Positions 55,125 through 63,567 of a stretch of DNA of 64,000 bases are shown here, piece by piece. The translations under genes were made by a program, and so were the position numbers. The notes below the pieces were generated by a model that was not told the origin of the DNA, ran no database searches, and saw only the letters and a list, made by a program, of their open reading frames with translations. Origin of the DNA: a virus; the IMG/VR virus record IMGVR_UViG_3300043399_000297, positions 180,023 through 244,022 of that record; one strand, given 5' to 3'. How positions within the stretch are numbered: the stretch's first letter is position 1; each line of letters starts with the position of its first letter.

Positions 55125-55331
55125 ATGGATAAGGAAGATTTTGTCAACTATGTTCTCTCCTTCTATAACGGTAAGGATGGTGTCTACAAGGATGTTGATG
55201 CTACTTATCACGAAGTAGTTGACGCTACCCGTAAGCTTGAATATATGTATCGTAGTCACGGTGATCAGCCTGTCTATGATAGCATTGACCGAGAGCGTGT
55301 TCGTGACTTTATACTGGAGTCTAGGAAGTGA
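55125..55331 (+). CDS. Small acidic hypothetical protein
   Basis: 68 aa from ATG 55125. Helical, rich in Asp and Tyr (FVNYVLSFYNGKDGVYKDVD). TTGACA at 55119 is not followed by a -10 box. Overlaps the next gene by GTGA. Confidence 0.65.
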   Translation: MDKEDFVNYVLSFYNGKDGVYKDVDATYHEVVDATRKLEYMYRSHGDQPVYDSIDRERVRDFILESRK

Positions 55332-55510
55332 GTCTTAAAATCTTATACCTGTCTGCTGCTGTTGCACAGTTGGTAATTTTCTTCCTCATTGGCTGTTTTT
55401 ATCTAGGGGTTAATGTGGTAGTCGCTGGTTTATCGGGCGCTATTTTTGCTTATATTTTGGCTCTAGTAACTGTTAAATTGAATCTTTTTGGAGTTAGAAA
55501 TGAAGTATAA
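55328..55510 (+). CDS. Two-TM small membrane protein
   Basis: 60 aa, GTG start. Two hydrophobic helices (ILYLSAAVAQLVIFFLIGCF and VVAGLSGAIFAYILALVTV) with short basic ends. Role unknown; could modulate the host membrane. Confidence 0.65.
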   Translation: MSLKILYLSAAVAQLVIFFLIGCFYLGVNVVVAGLSGAIFAYILALVTVKLNLFGVRNEV

Positions 55511-55658
55511 AGAAATCACACTGCCGGGCGGTATCTTTCGTCAGTATGAGGACCGTCCTAATGTTTGGGTTCAGGTTCTGGAGGAAGGTGAAAAGAGCCT
55601 GGTTGACAAGATCGTAGATGCCTTTGAGTCCGGGCGTGTTAAAAAGGATAATAACTAA
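55500..55658 (+). CDS. 52-aa hypothetical protein
   Basis: 52 aa: MKYKEITLPGGIFRQYEDRP, VWVQVLEEGEKSLVDKIVDA and a basic tail. Overlaps the previous gene by 11 bp; last gene of this operon. Confidence 0.6.
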   Translation: MKYKEITLPGGIFRQYEDRPNVWVQVLEEGEKSLVDKIVDAFESGRVKKDNN

Positions 55659-55684
55659 TTACGGTACTACTGATTAAATAATTG

Positions 55685-56623
55685 ATGACTATACGAACCT
55701 GGTATGTTGGAAAAAACAACTATAAAAAGTTAACGCTTGAATCCATCAGTGAAAATGAAAACTTGTTCACTATGGAATTTCTTGATGTTGATTGTGAAAA
55801 TTTCCCAAATGGTATAGATGCTTTAGCATCTAATATACCTGACATAAAAAAGTCAGCAGAAGTATTATATAGTGGTGGTCTTGATAGTGAGGCCACCATT
55901 GTATCTTGTTTAAAACACAACATTCCTGTTATTGCAGTAACTATGAAGTTAATGTATAAAGGTAGCCCCTTTAATACGCACGATTTATATTATGCTGAAA
56001 AATTTTGCAGAGAACATAACGTTAGACAAGTTTTCTATGAATTGGATGTTGAAAATTTTTTCACAAACGGAGATCACGTACCATATATGGAGCCATATGG
56101 TATAACTTATACTATGGTCCCTACACATATGTGGTTGATACAGCAGTGTCACAATTTCCCAATCATTGGCGGAGATTATAGTTGGCCGCAAACTGAAATC
56201 AATAAACCACAATATAGCCCGCATAGGCACGAATTTGCGTTTTATGATATTTTTATGCGAGAACAAGGCATACCTGGAATAGGCAATATGCTTAGTCATA
56301 GTTTAGAGTCAAACTTGTTCTTTATCAAAGAGCATATTAAACTTGTATCTGAAAACCCGTTTGATATGGGAGGAGATAACCTACGTATCAAAAACTTAAA
56401 ACATCAAATGCTATACAATCTAGGGTTTGGTCGTTTGGAACTAAGACACAAAAGTCACGGTTGGGAAAATATCACGATGTTAAAAGATTGGTTTGATGGT
56501 GTTAAAATCAAAAAAGATATGGAAGAGCTATGCGGTACAACAGCTAGTATCATTAAATGGAATACTAGTATGGGTAGAATGTTGGGCGTTGAGCCCGGAA
56601 AAAATGACAATTTTGGAATTTAA
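55685..56623 (+). CDS. PP-loop ATP pyrophosphatase
   Basis: 312 aa. PP-loop motif VLYSGGLDSEATI (about residues 60-72; SGGxDS), as in asparagine synthetase, QueC and tRNA thiolation enzymes, which adenylate a substrate. Further: HNIPVIAVTMKLMYK, PIIGGDYSWPQTEI. The Cys cluster that binds zinc in QueC is missing, so QueC activity is uncertain even though FolE, QueD and QueE are present; it might take QueC's place or act elsewhere. Start: ATG 55685 (TTG 55682 also open). Confidence 0.7.
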   Translation: MTIRTWYVGKNNYKKLTLESISENENLFTMEFLDVDCENFPNGIDALASNIPDIKKSAEVLYSGGLDSEATIVSCLKHNIPVIAVTMKLMYKGSPFNTHDLYYAEKFCREHNVRQVFYELDVENFFTNGDHVPYMEPYGITYTMVPTHMWLIQQCHNFPIIGGDYSWPQTEINKPQYSPHRHEFAFYDIFMREQGIPGIGNMLSHSLESNLFFIKEHIKLVSENPFDMGGDNLRIKNLKHQMLYNLGFGRLELRHKSHGWENITMLKDWFDGVKIKKDMEELCGTTASIIKWNTSMGRMLGVEPGKNDNFGI

Positions 56624-56626
56624 CAC

Positions 56627-56655
56627 TTGACATAGGTTACCCAAAATGCTATAAC
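56627..56655 (+). promoter_or_regulatory. Sigma70-type promoter, extended -10, with inverted repeat
   Basis: TTGACA (56627-56632), 17-bp spacer, TATAAC (56650-56655) with TGC before it. TGCTATA (56647-56653) and TATAGCA (56661-56667) form an inverted repeat at the same place as in the 54477 promoter. Confidence 0.75.
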
Positions 56656-56679
56656 AAATATATAGCAAGGAGATATCAG

Positions 56680-57330
56680 ATGGCTCGTTATACCCGTCCC
56701 GTTTACAATGTTAGTGATGTTTTTGCTGCTGCTTGTGCTGCTCACCGTGTCAATGGTGGCTACTTTAAGTATGATGAGAACACTTATCACGATGATGGTA
56801 ATGTTACCGTCGACAAGACTGCCAACAAGACTCTCATCCGTATGTTTCTGAACGGCACTTATGATATCTCCGACGCCGATCGTGAAATGGGCGATAAGGT
56901 CCGTCAATATTGTCACGGTCTTTCCTTCAAGATTATCACTGGCAAGACCCTCAGCGATTTTGAGCAGGCTATGCTCAACATTGCCGACAAGGAAACTACC
57001 GATAGCAATTATGATATTGCTGTTGCTTCCTCACTTCCTGCTAGCTATGAGCGTTCTTTGGTTCGTAATGAACAGAATGTTCGTCTTCGTGAAACTAGCG
57101 GCACACTGAACAACAGTGTTGGTTCGAAGGTTGAGCTTGACATTGAAGTTGTTCGCTGCAACTATTCTAACAACTGGGATACCAACTTTGTCACTGCTAT
57201 CACTGATGGTGCCGTAGTGTTCTTCGCTTCGCGCAAGAGTTTAGATGTTGGTTCTAAGCTTCGTATCAAGGGTAAGGTTAAGAGCCATAAGGAAGATCGC
57301 ACCCAGCTTAGCCACGTGAAGGTTCTGTAA
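56680..57330 (+). CDS. OB-fold nucleic-acid-binding protein (putative)
   Basis: 216 aa with AAGGAG. The C-terminal 75 residues have OB-fold strand order: VGSKVELDIEVVRCNYSNNW, FVTAITDGAVVFFASRKS, KLRIKGKVKSHKEDRTQLSH. The N-terminal 140 residues are mixed (YFKYDENTYHDDGNV, TLIRMFLNGTYD). Strong early promoter, so probably abundant and early. May bind single-stranded nucleic acid; not the classical gp32. Confidence 0.55.
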   Translation: MARYTRPVYNVSDVFAAACAAHRVNGGYFKYDENTYHDDGNVTVDKTANKTLIRMFLNGTYDISDADREMGDKVRQYCHGLSFKIITGKTLSDFEQAMLNIADKETTDSNYDIAVASSLPASYERSLVRNEQNVRLRETSGTLNNSVGSKVELDIEVVRCNYSNNWDTNFVTAITDGAVVFFASRKSLDVGSKLRIKGKVKSHKEDRTQLSHVKVL

Positions 57331-57567
57331 GTGTCATTCCTAGTCATACTTTCTGAAAAACCCGAAGATCGTCCTAAGTGGTTCAGAGACAAATACCGTG
57401 ATTTGCTTGTTGAAAATATAATGTTCGGTAATGGTTTTCGTGACAAGCCATGGACTTGGTATTGGAATGACAAATATGAACACAAGGTTCGGCTGAGACA
57501 GGGTAGAATTCATATTGATTTCGAAAACGAAGAAATGTATACTTGGTTCATATTAAAGGAACTATGA
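57331..57567 (+). CDS. Small protein, WFxLRW family (divergent)
   Basis: 78 aa, GTG right after the previous stop. Two short strands (VRLRQGRIHIDFENEEMY) and the C-terminal signature TWFILKEL. First of six tandem genes with related ends. Confidence 0.6.
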   Translation: MSFLVILSEKPEDRPKWFRDKYRDLLVENIMFGNGFRDKPWTWYWNDKYEHKVRLRQGRIHIDFENEEMYTWFILKEL

Positions 57568-57758
57568 TGAGATTATATTTCAGTGACACCAAACTCTCGT
57601 ATAATGAGATTAACGCACTGTTGAACAGCCATATTGGACCTTCTGGTCCTGACACTTGGCAAAACGGTGTTAGCGAACCCAGTGAGGGATTTAAGGGTTA
57701 TGTAGAAATATACAATGATCCGCCATCATTGTCATTTATAGTGTTGAAGTGGTCGTGA
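57564..57758 (+). CDS. Small protein, WFxLRW family
   Basis: 64 aa from ATG 57564 overlapping the previous stop. Ends EIYNDPPSLSFIVLKWS, a variant of the family end. Body SYNEINALLNSHIGPSGPDT. Confidence 0.6.
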   Translation: MMRLYFSDTKLSYNEINALLNSHIGPSGPDTWQNGVSEPSEGFKGYVEIYNDPPSLSFIVLKWS

Positions 57759-57964
57759 AATTCACAGCTATTCAGCATAGAGAGCCTATGCTTAAAAATA
57801 TAGCACCTATGCTCGTTATTAAAGACTGGCGTTATTATGTCGACCATCAGATGGAAATTGAAGATTGGACAAACAAGTATACTCCGGGTTGGTTACTAAC
57901 TGGGCTAATTCTTACATTCAAGAATGAAGCTGATAGATTAGCATTTTTGTTGAGGTGGGAATGA
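57755..57964 (+). CDS. Small protein, WFxLRW family
   Basis: 69 aa; GTGA start-stop overlap with the previous gene. HQMEIEDWTNKYTPGWLLTG resembles IEDWVDEHC in the 38444 product. Ends LTFKNEADRLAFLLRWE. Confidence 0.65.
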   Translation: MKFTAIQHREPMLKNIAPMLVIKDWRYYVDHQMEIEDWTNKYTPGWLLTGLILTFKNEADRLAFLLRWE

Positions 57965-58347
57965 TAGAAAAACTTAAACAACGCTATAAAGGTTATAAGG
58001 AAAAGCGTTTCCTAGAAACTCACGGCTGTAAGACCTGGCGTGAGTATGAACTTAAACACGACCCTGATATAGGATATCTAGCACGACAGTCGCATACTTT
58101 CTATCACGGGTATGCTCAGGTGTTTCCGGTTGAACCGCTAGGCTACGATCCGTATATGAATCGTATTAATCAAATGGTAAAATGGTGCGAAAAGAATTGT
58201 CAAGGTAAATGGCGCAACGATTGGCTGCGAGGCTTTTATGATCAACAAGGCAACTTTGAGTTTAATGGTATCGGCGGTGTTGACCTTATGTTCTTCGCCT
58301 TCAAAGAAGAAAGTGACTATGTTTGGTTTACATTGGTGTGGTCGTGA
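57961..58347 (+). CDS. WFxLRW family protein with basic N-terminal extension
   Basis: 128 aa; ATGA overlap. A basic helix precedes the shared fold (MIEKLKQRYKGYKEKRFLET). Ends FFAFKEESDYVWFTLVWS. Confidence 0.6.
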   Translation: MIEKLKQRYKGYKEKRFLETHGCKTWREYELKHDPDIGYLARQSHTFYHGYAQVFPVEPLGYDPYMNRINQMVKWCEKNCQGKWRNDWLRGFYDQQGNFEFNGIGGVDLMFFAFKEESDYVWFTLVWS

Positions 58348-58583
58348 TCAAGTATAAGCTAGTTAGGCGTGGTCCCAAATATTGTGTTAGGGTCAAGGGC
58401 ACTATTAACACCACTAAGGCATTTAGATTTTGTCACGACCGTAAAATGAGCTATAGTATTAAGAAACGCTGGCCCTTCACCGCTCCGCACTATGAAGATT
58501 ATTATGGTAGAGAGTTATGGGACTATGATTTTATCTTTGACAAAGAATATGAAGCTACCGCTTTTATAATAGGTTTCTTATAA
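58344..58583 (+). CDS. Small protein, WFxLRW family (divergent)
   Basis: 79 aa; GTGA overlap. Basic N-terminus (MIKYKLVRRGPKYCVRVKG). Ends YDFIFDKEYEATAFIIGFL, keeping the F-x-x-E-x-x-A-x-x-F/W pattern but not the final RW. Confidence 0.6.
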   Translation: MIKYKLVRRGPKYCVRVKGTINTTKAFRFCHDRKMSYSIKKRWPFTAPHYEDYYGRELWDYDFIFDKEYEATAFIIGFL

Positions 58584-58585
58584 TA

Positions 58586-58807
58586 ATGTGCATTTTACCC
58601 ATAACAGGCGATGATTATAAGCCCAAAACTTGGTGGTTTAATTTCTTATATCAGTTACCATCTGAAAAGATTATCCGTGACTTATCGACAGAATTTGCCA
58701 AGTGGAATGCTGAATTGATATCTACAACTGGTATCCCCGAGGTTAAAGACAGTCTTGCGTTTCAAAATGAGAATGATATGACCTGGTTCCTATTACATTG
58801 GTCTTGA
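58586..58807 (+). CDS. Small protein, WFxLRW family
   Basis: 73 aa. STEFAKWNAELISTTGIPEV in the middle; ends LAFQNENDMTWFLLHWS. Last of the tandem set; an early promoter follows directly. Confidence 0.65.
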   Translation: MCILPITGDDYKPKTWWFNFLYQLPSEKIIRDLSTEFAKWNAELISTTGIPEVKDSLAFQNENDMTWFLLHWS

Positions 58808-58832
58808 CAACAGTGTTTGTCTGTGATATAGT
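58804..58832 (+). promoter_or_regulatory. Sigma70-type promoter, extended -10
   Basis: TTGACA (58804-58809), 17-bp spacer, TATAGT (58827-58832) with TGA before it. It overlaps the stop of the previous gene and drives the ligase gene. Confidence 0.75.
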
Positions 58833-58866
58833 TAGAAACTAAGTTAAATAAATTATAGGATAATAT

Positions 58867-60198
58867 ATGTCAGCCGCGTGGATCAAAAAGCTTAACGAAG
58901 ACAATGGGCGTCTTCATAAAGAAGATGTTCTTAAGCAAGCACTTGAGGCTGCTAAGCTTGGCAGCGAGATATCACATTTCTTTCTCAAGGGGCTTTATCT
59001 CTGCTATAATCCATATGTTACATTTGGTGTAAAGCAGATTCCAGACAGTTTAGGTATCGTTGACGCTGAAAATCCTTGGGATGAATTCGTTGAACTTATC
59101 GATGACCTTAGTCAGCGCAGGATCACTGGTAATGCTGCTCGTGATGCTATCAGTGATATCTCCTATCGTTTTGACAGTGACGAGTGGAATCTATTTCTTG
59201 CTCCCATTCTTCGTCGTGATATGCGTTGCGGAGTAAGCACTACTACCATAAACAAGATTGTTAAAAAGACGGAATATGAGATTCCCGTATTCAGTTGCCA
59301 ACTTGCTACTAACAGCGAGGGCCGCCCTGAAATGAAGGGCATCAAGCGTCTTGAACCCAAGCTTGACGGTGTTCGTGTTCTGATGACTGTTGGCTTCCCC
59401 GATTATGGTGGTGTCAATATCAACTGTTACAGTCGCAATGGTAAAATTTTTGAAAATTTCCGTCATATTGAAGAACAGATTGAAAATTATGCAATTGACC
59501 TGCTTGAAGCAGAAGGTGTGACTGGGCAAGGATTTGTTCTTGACGGTGAGGTTGTAGGCAATAGTTTTCAGGAACTGATGCGGCAGGCTCGTCGTAAGGA
59601 AGATGTTCAGAATGATGATAGTGTCTTCCATATTTTTGATGTTATTCCTATGAATAATTTCCTAGAGGGGCATCATAACGCACAGTTGCATAAGCGTCTT
59701 GCTATTCTTGACAAGATGCGTCCTACCATTGATAAGATGCCCAATGTTGAACTGCTTCCTCATATTGAAGTTGACCTTGACACCGAAGAAGGACAAAATG
59801 AACTTCATAAGTATGCACAGAATATGGTTGCTGCTGGATTTGAGGGCATTATGATCAAGGACCTTGATGCTCCTTATGAATGCACTCGTAGCAAGTTTTG
59901 GCTCAAGTGGAAGCCCACGATCACTGTTGACTTGCAGGTTATCGGTATTGAAGAAGGTACTGGTCGCAATAAGGGTCGTCTTGGTGCATTGGTTTGTGCA
60001 GGACACGATCACGGTAAGGATATTGTTGTCAATGCTGGTAGTGGGTTCAGTGATAGCGAACGCAAGCAACTTTGGGAAGACCGTTCGTTTATCTTTGGTC
60101 GCACTGTGGAAATTATGGCTGATGCTATTACGCAGAATCAGGATGGTAGCTATAGTCTTCGGTTCCCCCGTTTTGTTCGTTTTAGGGATGATAAGTGA
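58867..60198 (+). CDS. 30: ATP-dependent DNA ligase (gp30-like)
   Basis: 443 aa (T4 gp30 is 487). N-terminal all-helical domain, then nucleotidyltransferase core: motif I EPKLDGVRV with the adenylated Lys near 165, SRNGKIFENF (motif III region), FVLDGEVVG (IIIa/IV), FEGIMIKD (IV) and WLKWKPT (V); an OB domain follows with VIGIEEGTGRNKGRLGALV. Seals nicks in lagging-strand synthesis and repair. Own strong early promoter. Confidence 0.95.
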   Translation: MSAAWIKKLNEDNGRLHKEDVLKQALEAAKLGSEISHFFLKGLYLCYNPYVTFGVKQIPDSLGIVDAENPWDEFVELIDDLSQRRITGNAARDAISDISYRFDSDEWNLFLAPILRRDMRCGVSTTTINKIVKKTEYEIPVFSCQLATNSEGRPEMKGIKRLEPKLDGVRVLMTVGFPDYGGVNINCYSRNGKIFENFRHIEEQIENYAIDLLEAEGVTGQGFVLDGEVVGNSFQELMRQARRKEDVQNDDSVFHIFDVIPMNNFLEGHHNAQLHKRLAILDKMRPTIDKMPNVELLPHIEVDLDTEEGQNELHKYAQNMVAAGFEGIMIKDLDAPYECTRSKFWLKWKPTITVDLQVIGIEEGTGRNKGRLGALVCAGHDHGKDIVVNAGSGFSDSERKQLWEDRSFIFGRTVEIMADAITQNQDGSYSLRFPRFVRFRDDK

Positions 60199-60353
60199 TG
60201 AATGATACTAAGTGGCTAGCTATTATGGTTATAGGGTTTGCTTTAGCTATATTCGGTGCTTTAGCAATAGATAGTATGGCAAAGTCAAACTGCCGTATAG
60301 AAGGGTTCGCACAGCATACACCTGCCGATCAAATTGAAAGAATCTGTAAATGA
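60198..60353 (+). CDS. 51-aa membrane protein
   Basis: 51 aa, N-terminal hydrophobic helix (LAIMVIGFALAIFGALAI), then a polar tail with two Cys (NCRIEGF, ERICK). The start overlaps the ligase stop by one base; the end overlaps the next gene (ATGA). Confidence 0.6.
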   Translation: MNDTKWLAIMVIGFALAIFGALAIDSMAKSNCRIEGFAQHTPADQIERICK

Positions 60354-60532
60354 CTATTTTTAAAATTATTATTGAAGAACCACCTCATCGTTGTGAAGGA
60401 TGTGGTCTTATCACGACTACACGCCCATATGGTATCAAACACGAAGAAATTTGTGAAGAATGCGCTCTCAAGGATCCTATGATCACAGAGATTCGTATGA
60501 AAGAAAATATGTTCGGAGAAAATAATGAATGA
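60350..60532 (+). CDS. Small zinc-ribbon protein
   Basis: 60 aa. CEGC and CEEC pairs (HRCEGCGLITTTRPYG, EEICEECALKD) form a Cys4 zinc ribbon, about 20 residues apart. Coupled to neighbours by overlaps. It may bind nucleic acid or a host protein. Confidence 0.65.
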   Translation: MTIFKIIIEEPPHRCEGCGLITTTRPYGIKHEEICEECALKDPMITEIRMKENMFGENNE

Positions 60533-60749
60533 AGAACTTCCTAAAGTGGAAGACTATCAACATCTTGTAGGCGAAATTTATACATTTGAAGATGGCGATA
60601 GCATTGAAGTAGTTCAAGTTAAGCGCAGAGAGGAAGGCGCCTGGATCACTTATCATATTCATCAAGGACCAGGAATTCCCAGAAAATTGGTTATGTTTGC
60701 ACCTGAGTTTATAAGTAACTATGGTCATTTATTTGGTGTAACCGAATAA
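60525..60749 (+). CDS. Small hypothetical protein
   Basis: 74 aa, beta-rich: EIYTFEDGDSIEVVQVKRRE, AWITYHIHQGPGIPRKLVMF, suggesting a small barrel (SH3 or KOW-like). Overlaps the zinc-ribbon gene by 8 bp. Confidence 0.6.
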   Translation: MNEELPKVEDYQHLVGEIYTFEDGDSIEVVQVKRREEGAWITYHIHQGPGIPRKLVMFAPEFISNYGHLFGVTE

Positions 60750-60752
60750 ATA
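60745..60752 (+). promoter_or_regulatory. Late promoter box AATAAATA abutting a start codon
   Basis: AATAAATA followed by C, 4 nt before ATG 60757; it includes the stop codon region of the previous gene. Predicted leaderless late mRNA. Confidence 0.45.
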
Positions 60753-60756
60753 CATT

Positions 60757-62247
60757 ATGAATTTTAGAAAAGTATTCAGTTTTGCAACATTAACCTTATT
60801 GGTTGCACTTAGTCTTAGCGCAATAGCGGCTTATTACAGTATACAGGGATTAATAGCAATATTTGCTGCTGCTGTTATCCCTATCATCATTATGGGTGGT
60901 TCCCTAGAACTCGCCAAAGTTGTAACTACGGTTTGGTTACATAGATATTGGAATAGAGCAGGATGGAATCTTAAACTATATCTTGTTCCTGCTGTAGTAG
61001 CTCTTGCGTTTCTAACTAGTATGGGTATATTTGGTTTCTTGAGTAAAGCACACAGTGACCAAACATTGGTCAGTGGTGATGTTGGCGCTAAAGTAGCAGT
61101 ATATGATACTAAGATTCAAACTGCTAAAGAAAACATAGATGCTAACCGCAAAGCACTACAACAGATGGATGCGCAAGTTGACCAGCTTCTAGGTAGAACA
61201 ACTGACGATAAGGGTGCAAATCGTGCTGTTTCAGTTAGAAATCAGCAGAAGAAAGAACGTGCCCGAATCCAAGCTGAAATCGCAGCCGATCAAGAAACGA
61301 TAGCTAAATTAAACGAAGACGCTGCTCCCATTCGTGCCCAGGTTCGTAAGGTAGAAGCAGAAGTTGGCCCAATCAAATATATAGCAGCATTGATCTATGG
61401 TGATAATCCTGATAGTAACTTACTTGAAAGAGCGGTTAGATGGGTAATCATACTTATAGTGTTTGTATTTGATCCACTAGCTCTTACATTAGTTCTTGCT
61501 GCACAAAGTAGTTATAAGTGGTTAGAAGAAGACTTGAAAAAGCGTGAGGAAGAAGAGGAAGAGGATAAGTTTAAAGAAACGTTCTCAACCAATAAACTTG
61601 ACGAAGATACTAGTAAGTTCTTAGATGAAGTTCTTGATGATGTATTAACCGAAACTCCTTACGAGGTTAAGGAGAAGCCTAATGTTGAAATTGAGATACA
61701 GCCGGTGGTTGTTGAACCAGTTGGAGAATTACGACCGAGTGAGCTGGAGATACACGATCCCTCTGATGATGAAATTGATGGGGAACTACCAGGACAAGAA
61801 GAAAAGATTGAGGGACACATTAGGGGAGAGGCACGACAGCCCGAAGCCGCACCGGAAATCAGAACTGAAGGAATAACACTTCAAGAAACCGACACCGGAT
61901 ATATAAAATATCAGGGGAAAAGCGTGAGCAAGAGTGCATTACAAGAAATGCATCCTGAATTGTTTATCGCAAAACCCGATGAAACTCTGTCTAATGCAAA
62001 CTTTGGAATAGAATTTCCTAAATTCGCAAAAAAAGGTGATACGTTTGTTAGAGTAGATATGCTTCCTAACCGAGCATATAAGTTTGGTGGTGATAGATGG
62101 TTTGAAATAAACAAAGAACAAACTTTATTTGACGAAGAATATATTCGTCATTTGATAACCAAACTTGATTCGGGCGAGTATGATCCAGAGTTATTGTCTG
62201 ATAACGAGCGTGATCAAATCGAAGAATATCTAAGCAAAAATAGTTAG
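60757..62247 (+). CDS. Multi-pass membrane protein with coiled coil
   Basis: 496 aa. Hydrophobic helices near residues 8-28, 30-50, 73-95 and 225-250, enclosing a long coiled coil (about 110-205; [37 protein letters not shown]). A very acidic cytoplasmic tail (EEEEEED, then many Pro and Glu) and a C-terminal globular part. Conserved in marine T4-like phages as I recall, without known function. It may remodel the host membrane; a late promoter box lies directly before it. Confidence 0.65.
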   Translation: MNFRKVFSFATLTLLVALSLSAIAAYYSIQGLIAIFAAAVIPIIIMGGSLELAKVVTTVWLHRYWNRAGWNLKLYLVPAVVALAFLTSMGIFGFLSKAHSDQTLVSGDVGAKVAVYDTKIQTAKENIDANRKALQQMDAQVDQLLGRTTDDKGANRAVSVRNQQKKERARIQAEIAADQETIAKLNEDAAPIRAQVRKVEAEVGPIKYIAALIYGDNPDSNLLERAVRWVIILIVFVFDPLALTLVLAAQSSYKWLEEDLKKREEEEEEDKFKETFSTNKLDEDTSKFLDEVLDDVLTETPYEVKEKPNVEIEIQPVVVEPVGELRPSELEIHDPSDDEIDGELPGQEEKIEGHIRGEARQPEAAPEIRTEGITLQETDTGYIKYQGKSVSKSALQEMHPELFIAKPDETLSNANFGIEFPKFAKKGDTFVRVDMLPNRAYKFGGDRWFEINKEQTLFDEEYIRHLITKLDSGEYDPELLSDNERDQIEEYLSKNS

Positions 62248-62261
62248 TAATAAGTAAACAT

Positions 62262-63461
62262 ATGTCTGATAAAAAATTACATCACTGCTCTTTCTGCGGG
62301 AGCCACAAAGATGAAGTTAAAAAATTAATCGTAGGTGAAGATGTTGCTATCTGCACCACTTGCATTGATTTGTGCAATCAACTAGTAATAGAAGAAAAGA
62401 ACGTTAAACCAATCAAACTTGATGAACAGAAGATGTTTGATGCATATAGCATCAAAGATCACCTTGATAAGCACGTTATAGGACAGGATAACGCTAAGAA
62501 AGTATTAGCAGTTGCTATTGCCAATCACTATAAACGCATTAATAATCCTCCTAAGGACCTTGACATACAGAAGGGCAACGTATTGTTCGTTGGACCAACT
62601 GGTTCTGGTAAGACATTGCTTGCACGTAGCGTAGCAAAGTATCTCAACGTTCCCTTCGTAGTAGCTGATGCAACTAACCTTACCGAAGCTGGGTATGTAG
62701 GCGAAGACGTAGAAAGTATGATCAATATGCTATTAAGCTTGGCCAACTATGATGTATCTTTGGCAGAGCGCGGCATTGTATTCATTGACGAAATTGATAA
62801 GATTGCTCGTAAGAGCGAACATACTAGCATTACAAGAGACGTTAGCGGAGAAGGCGTGCAGCAGGCATTGCTTAAATTAGTAGAAGGAACTAAGTGCAGA
62901 GTCAATCCTGCCGGAAAGAGGAAGCATCCGCAAGCAGAAAATATTGAGGTAGATACCAAAAATATATTGTTTATTGCTGGCGGGGCTTTCGTGGGACTTG
63001 ACAAGATTATCAAAACTAGAACTGAAAGCAGTGCAATTGGTTTTGGCGCTGTAGTTAAAAACAAAGATGAAGCAGTCGATATCTCGAAAGTTACTCCAGA
63101 CGATTTAACAAGATTTGGTATGATTCCTGAGTTTATCGGACGATTTACTACCACTATCACTTTAGAAGAACTCACTTTAGACCAATTGGTGTCAGTGTTG
63201 ACTGAGGTTAAGAATAGTTTCATTGAACAATACAAATATTTGTTCTCCGTCGACGGAATTGACTTAGTATTCACTGATGGTGCATTAAGAAAAATTGCTC
63301 AAAACTGCATTGATCTAAAGACCGGAGCAAGAGGATTACATACTGAAATTGAAAAAGTATTGATGCCTCATATGTTCCACATAAGGTTATACAAAGAACG
63401 AGGGCTTGTTCAACTTATCATCGATGAAGATTTAGTTAATGCTCCCGAATCATTGTATTGA
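62262..63461 (+). CDS. clpX: ClpX-like AAA+ unfoldase
   Basis: 399 aa (E. coli 424). N-terminal zinc domain [13 protein letters not shown] ... [12 protein letters not shown] (four Cys), Walker [12 protein letters not shown] near 111-121, Walker [10 protein letters not shown] near 174, ClpP-docking IGF loop SSAIGFGA near 257-264, and GRF plus TGARGLH sensor motifs. All functional parts are kept, so it should unfold substrates and feed host ClpP. Second Clp unfoldase in the window after ClpA. ATG 62262. Confidence 0.95.
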   Translation: MSDKKLHHCSFCGSHKDEVKKLIVGEDVAICTTCIDLCNQLVIEEKNVKPIKLDEQKMFDAYSIKDHLDKHVIGQDNAKKVLAVAIANHYKRINNPPKDLDIQKGNVLFVGPTGSGKTLLARSVAKYLNVPFVVADATNLTEAGYVGEDVESMINMLLSLANYDVSLAERGIVFIDEIDKIARKSEHTSITRDVSGEGVQQALLKLVEGTKCRVNPAGKRKHPQAENIEVDTKNILFIAGGAFVGLDKIIKTRTESSAIGFGAVVKNKDEAVDISKVTPDDLTRFGMIPEFIGRFTTTITLEELTLDQLVSVLTEVKNSFIEQYKYLFSVDGIDLVFTDGALRKIAQNCIDLKTGARGLHTEIEKVLMPHMFHIRLYKERGLVQLIIDEDLVNAPESLY

Positions 63462-63567
63462 CCAAAAAACTAGTATTTTTTGCGAAAAAGTAGTATATAA
63501 GTATCGTTGTAGATGCTCAGTGAGGTCTACAACAAAATAGTCTTGCTTAATAAAGGAGATAGAAACA

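Noticed and set aside
55685-56623. Calling the PP-loop gene queC
   Set aside because: The SGGxDS motif is present but the QueC Cys zinc cluster is not, so only the PP-loop class is supported.
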